DNA from: Sulfuricurvum sp.
GTDB lineage: Bacteria; Campylobacterota; Campylobacteria; Campylobacterales; Sulfurimonadaceae
Length of the DNA: 7,126 nt
Assembly: GCA_030679635.1 (NCBI GenBank)
Contig: JAUXSZ010000264.1
Span: forward strand, 1 to 7,126
Reading direction: 5' to 3'
A model generated the notes under the pieces. The model was not told the origin of the DNA, did not search any database, and was given only the letters and a program-made list of their open reading frames with translations. The translations under genes and the position numbers were made by a program. Positions 6,495 through 7,126 of the stretch are shown here, piece by piece. Position 1 is the stretch's first letter, and the number at the start of each line of letters is the position of its first letter.

Positions 6495-7126
6495 ATTTAT
6501 TTTTTCTAGCTTTACCGGCGATGATAAAGCGTAATGCGTTCAGTTTGATAAATCCGCCGGCATCTTTTTGATCGTAAACAGCATCTTCTTCAAAGGTACA
6601 GTACTCCGGGTTGAAAAGAGAGATATCGGAACTACGGCCTACTACGGAGATACCGCCTTTGTAAAGCTTAAGACGTACGCTTCCACGTACATTTTGTTGT
6701 GTTTTGTCGATGGCGGCTTGGAGCATTTCACGTTCCGGTGAGAACCAAAAACCATTATAAATGAGTTTTGCGTAACGGGGCATGAGCTCATCTTTCAGAT
6801 GTGCTTCTTCACGGTCGAGTGTTAGTGATTCAATCGCACGGTGCGCTTTTAGCATAACTGTACCGCCTGGAGTCTCATAACATCCGCGGCTTTTCATCCC
6901 AACGAAACGGTTTTCGACGATATCAGCACGGCCGATACCATGACGACCTGCAATAAGATTGAGTTGTTCAAGCATAACAGCGGGGGAGAGTGCTTTGCCG
7001 TTTAGAGTAATTGGATCCCCTTTGTCATAACCAATTTCGATGTATTCGCTCTCATTGGGAGCATTCTCAGGAGACGTTGTCCAGCGCCACATACTCTCTT
7101 CAGGCTCAGCGGCAGGGTCTTCAAGA
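6493..7126 (-). CDS. argG: Argininosuccinate synthase, C-terminal half (partial, cut by window edge)
   Basis: ArgG joins citrulline and aspartate with ATP to make argininosuccinate, the penultimate step of arginine synthesis in the cytoplasm. The reading frame is open to the right edge of the window, so the N-terminal half, including the ATP pyrophosphatase P-loop, is missing. Visible family landmarks are LEDPAAEPEESMWRW near the edge, IEIGYDKGDP, GRHGIGRADIVENRFVGMKS and RGCYETPGGT, then SLFNPEYCTFEEDAVYDQ near the C terminus, and a basic tail ARKNK. The Met at 7092 is internal: the conserved LEDP...EPEES stretch lies upstream of it, so it is not the start. About 210 of an expected roughly 400 residues are seen. 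It ends with TAA, 10 bases before the next gene, and appears to be the upstream part of the co-directional run. The family assignment is secure. Confidence 0.97.
   Translation of the reverse strand, partial: LEDPAAEPEESMWRWTTSPENAPNESEYIEIGYDKGDPITLNGKALSPAVMLEQLNLIAGRHGIGRADIVENRFVGMKSRGCYETPGGTVMLKAHRAIESLTLDREEAHLKDELMPRYAKLIYNGFWFSPEREMLQAAIDKTQQNVRGSVRLKLYKGGISVVGRSSDISLFNPEYCTFEEDAVYDQKDAGGFIKLNALRFIIAGKARKNK

Noticed and set aside
7090..7092. ATG as a possible start of a short argG-like gene
   Set aside because: The frame stays open to the right edge and encodes the conserved LEDP...EPEES stretch upstream, so this is internal to argG, truncated only by the window.
1..7126. CRISPR arrays, tRNA/rRNA genes, insertion sequences, terminators
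   Set aside because: No regularly spaced repeats, transposase motifs, tRNA-like folds or stem-loop plus T-run signals stood out in reading, and no intergenic stretch is longer than 10 bases.

Overview
The window is a single-strand block of protein-coding genes, all read on the minus strand, so transcription runs from the right end of the window to the left. In transcription order it holds: the C-terminal half of argG (argininosuccinate synthase, cut by the right edge); a ferredoxin-thioredoxin-reductase-like protein fused to a rhodanese domain; rplI (ribosomal protein bL9); era (ribosome-assembly GTPase); a Csd6/Pgp2-type L,D-peptidase of the YkuD fold; a Csd4/Pgp1-type M14 zinc carboxypeptidase; a PilM/PilN-like (GspL/MshI-like) bitopic protein; a PilO/GspM-like bitopic protein; and the first codons of one more gene that leaves the window on the left.

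The gene set points to the Campylobacterota (Epsilonproteobacteria). From memory, argG, rplI and era lie together in Campylobacter jejuni, and era is followed by csd6 in Helicobacter pylori. The Csd4/Csd6 (Pgp1/Pgp2) enzymes trim peptidoglycan stem peptides and set helical or curved cell shape in this phylum. The moderate base composition (judged by eye, not computed) and the FTR-rhodanese protein suggest a free-living, sulfur-oxidising relative such as Sulfuricurvum or Sulfurimonas rather than a host-associated Campylobacter or Helicobacter. The genus is a guess.

Right part (about 4425-7126): housekeeping genes for arginine synthesis, thiol/sulfur redox chemistry and the ribosome. The hslV-hslU pair that I recall between rplI and era in C. 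jejuni and H. pylori is not here; rplI and era overlap by 8 bases instead. Middle part (2181-4431): two exported cell-wall hydrolases, one base apart, whose known relatives act one after the other. The Csd6 relative turns tetrapeptide stems into tripeptides, and the Csd4 relative turns tripeptides into dipeptides. Left part (1-2171): inner-membrane assembly-platform proteins of a type IV pilus, type II secretion or DNA-uptake machine, continuing out of the window.

No gap between genes exceeds 10 bases, and five junctions overlap or nearly touch, so there is no room for an intergenic terminator or promoter. The simplest reading is one long polycistronic unit with translational coupling. I see no RNA genes, mobile elements, CRISPR arrays or notable repeats. 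The points most worth a second look are the FTR-rhodanese fusion, the physical coupling of cell-shape hydrolases to a pilus/secretion platform, the fused PilM-PilN architecture, and the classical His zinc ligand in the Csd4 homologue where H. pylori Csd4 is reported to have Gln.
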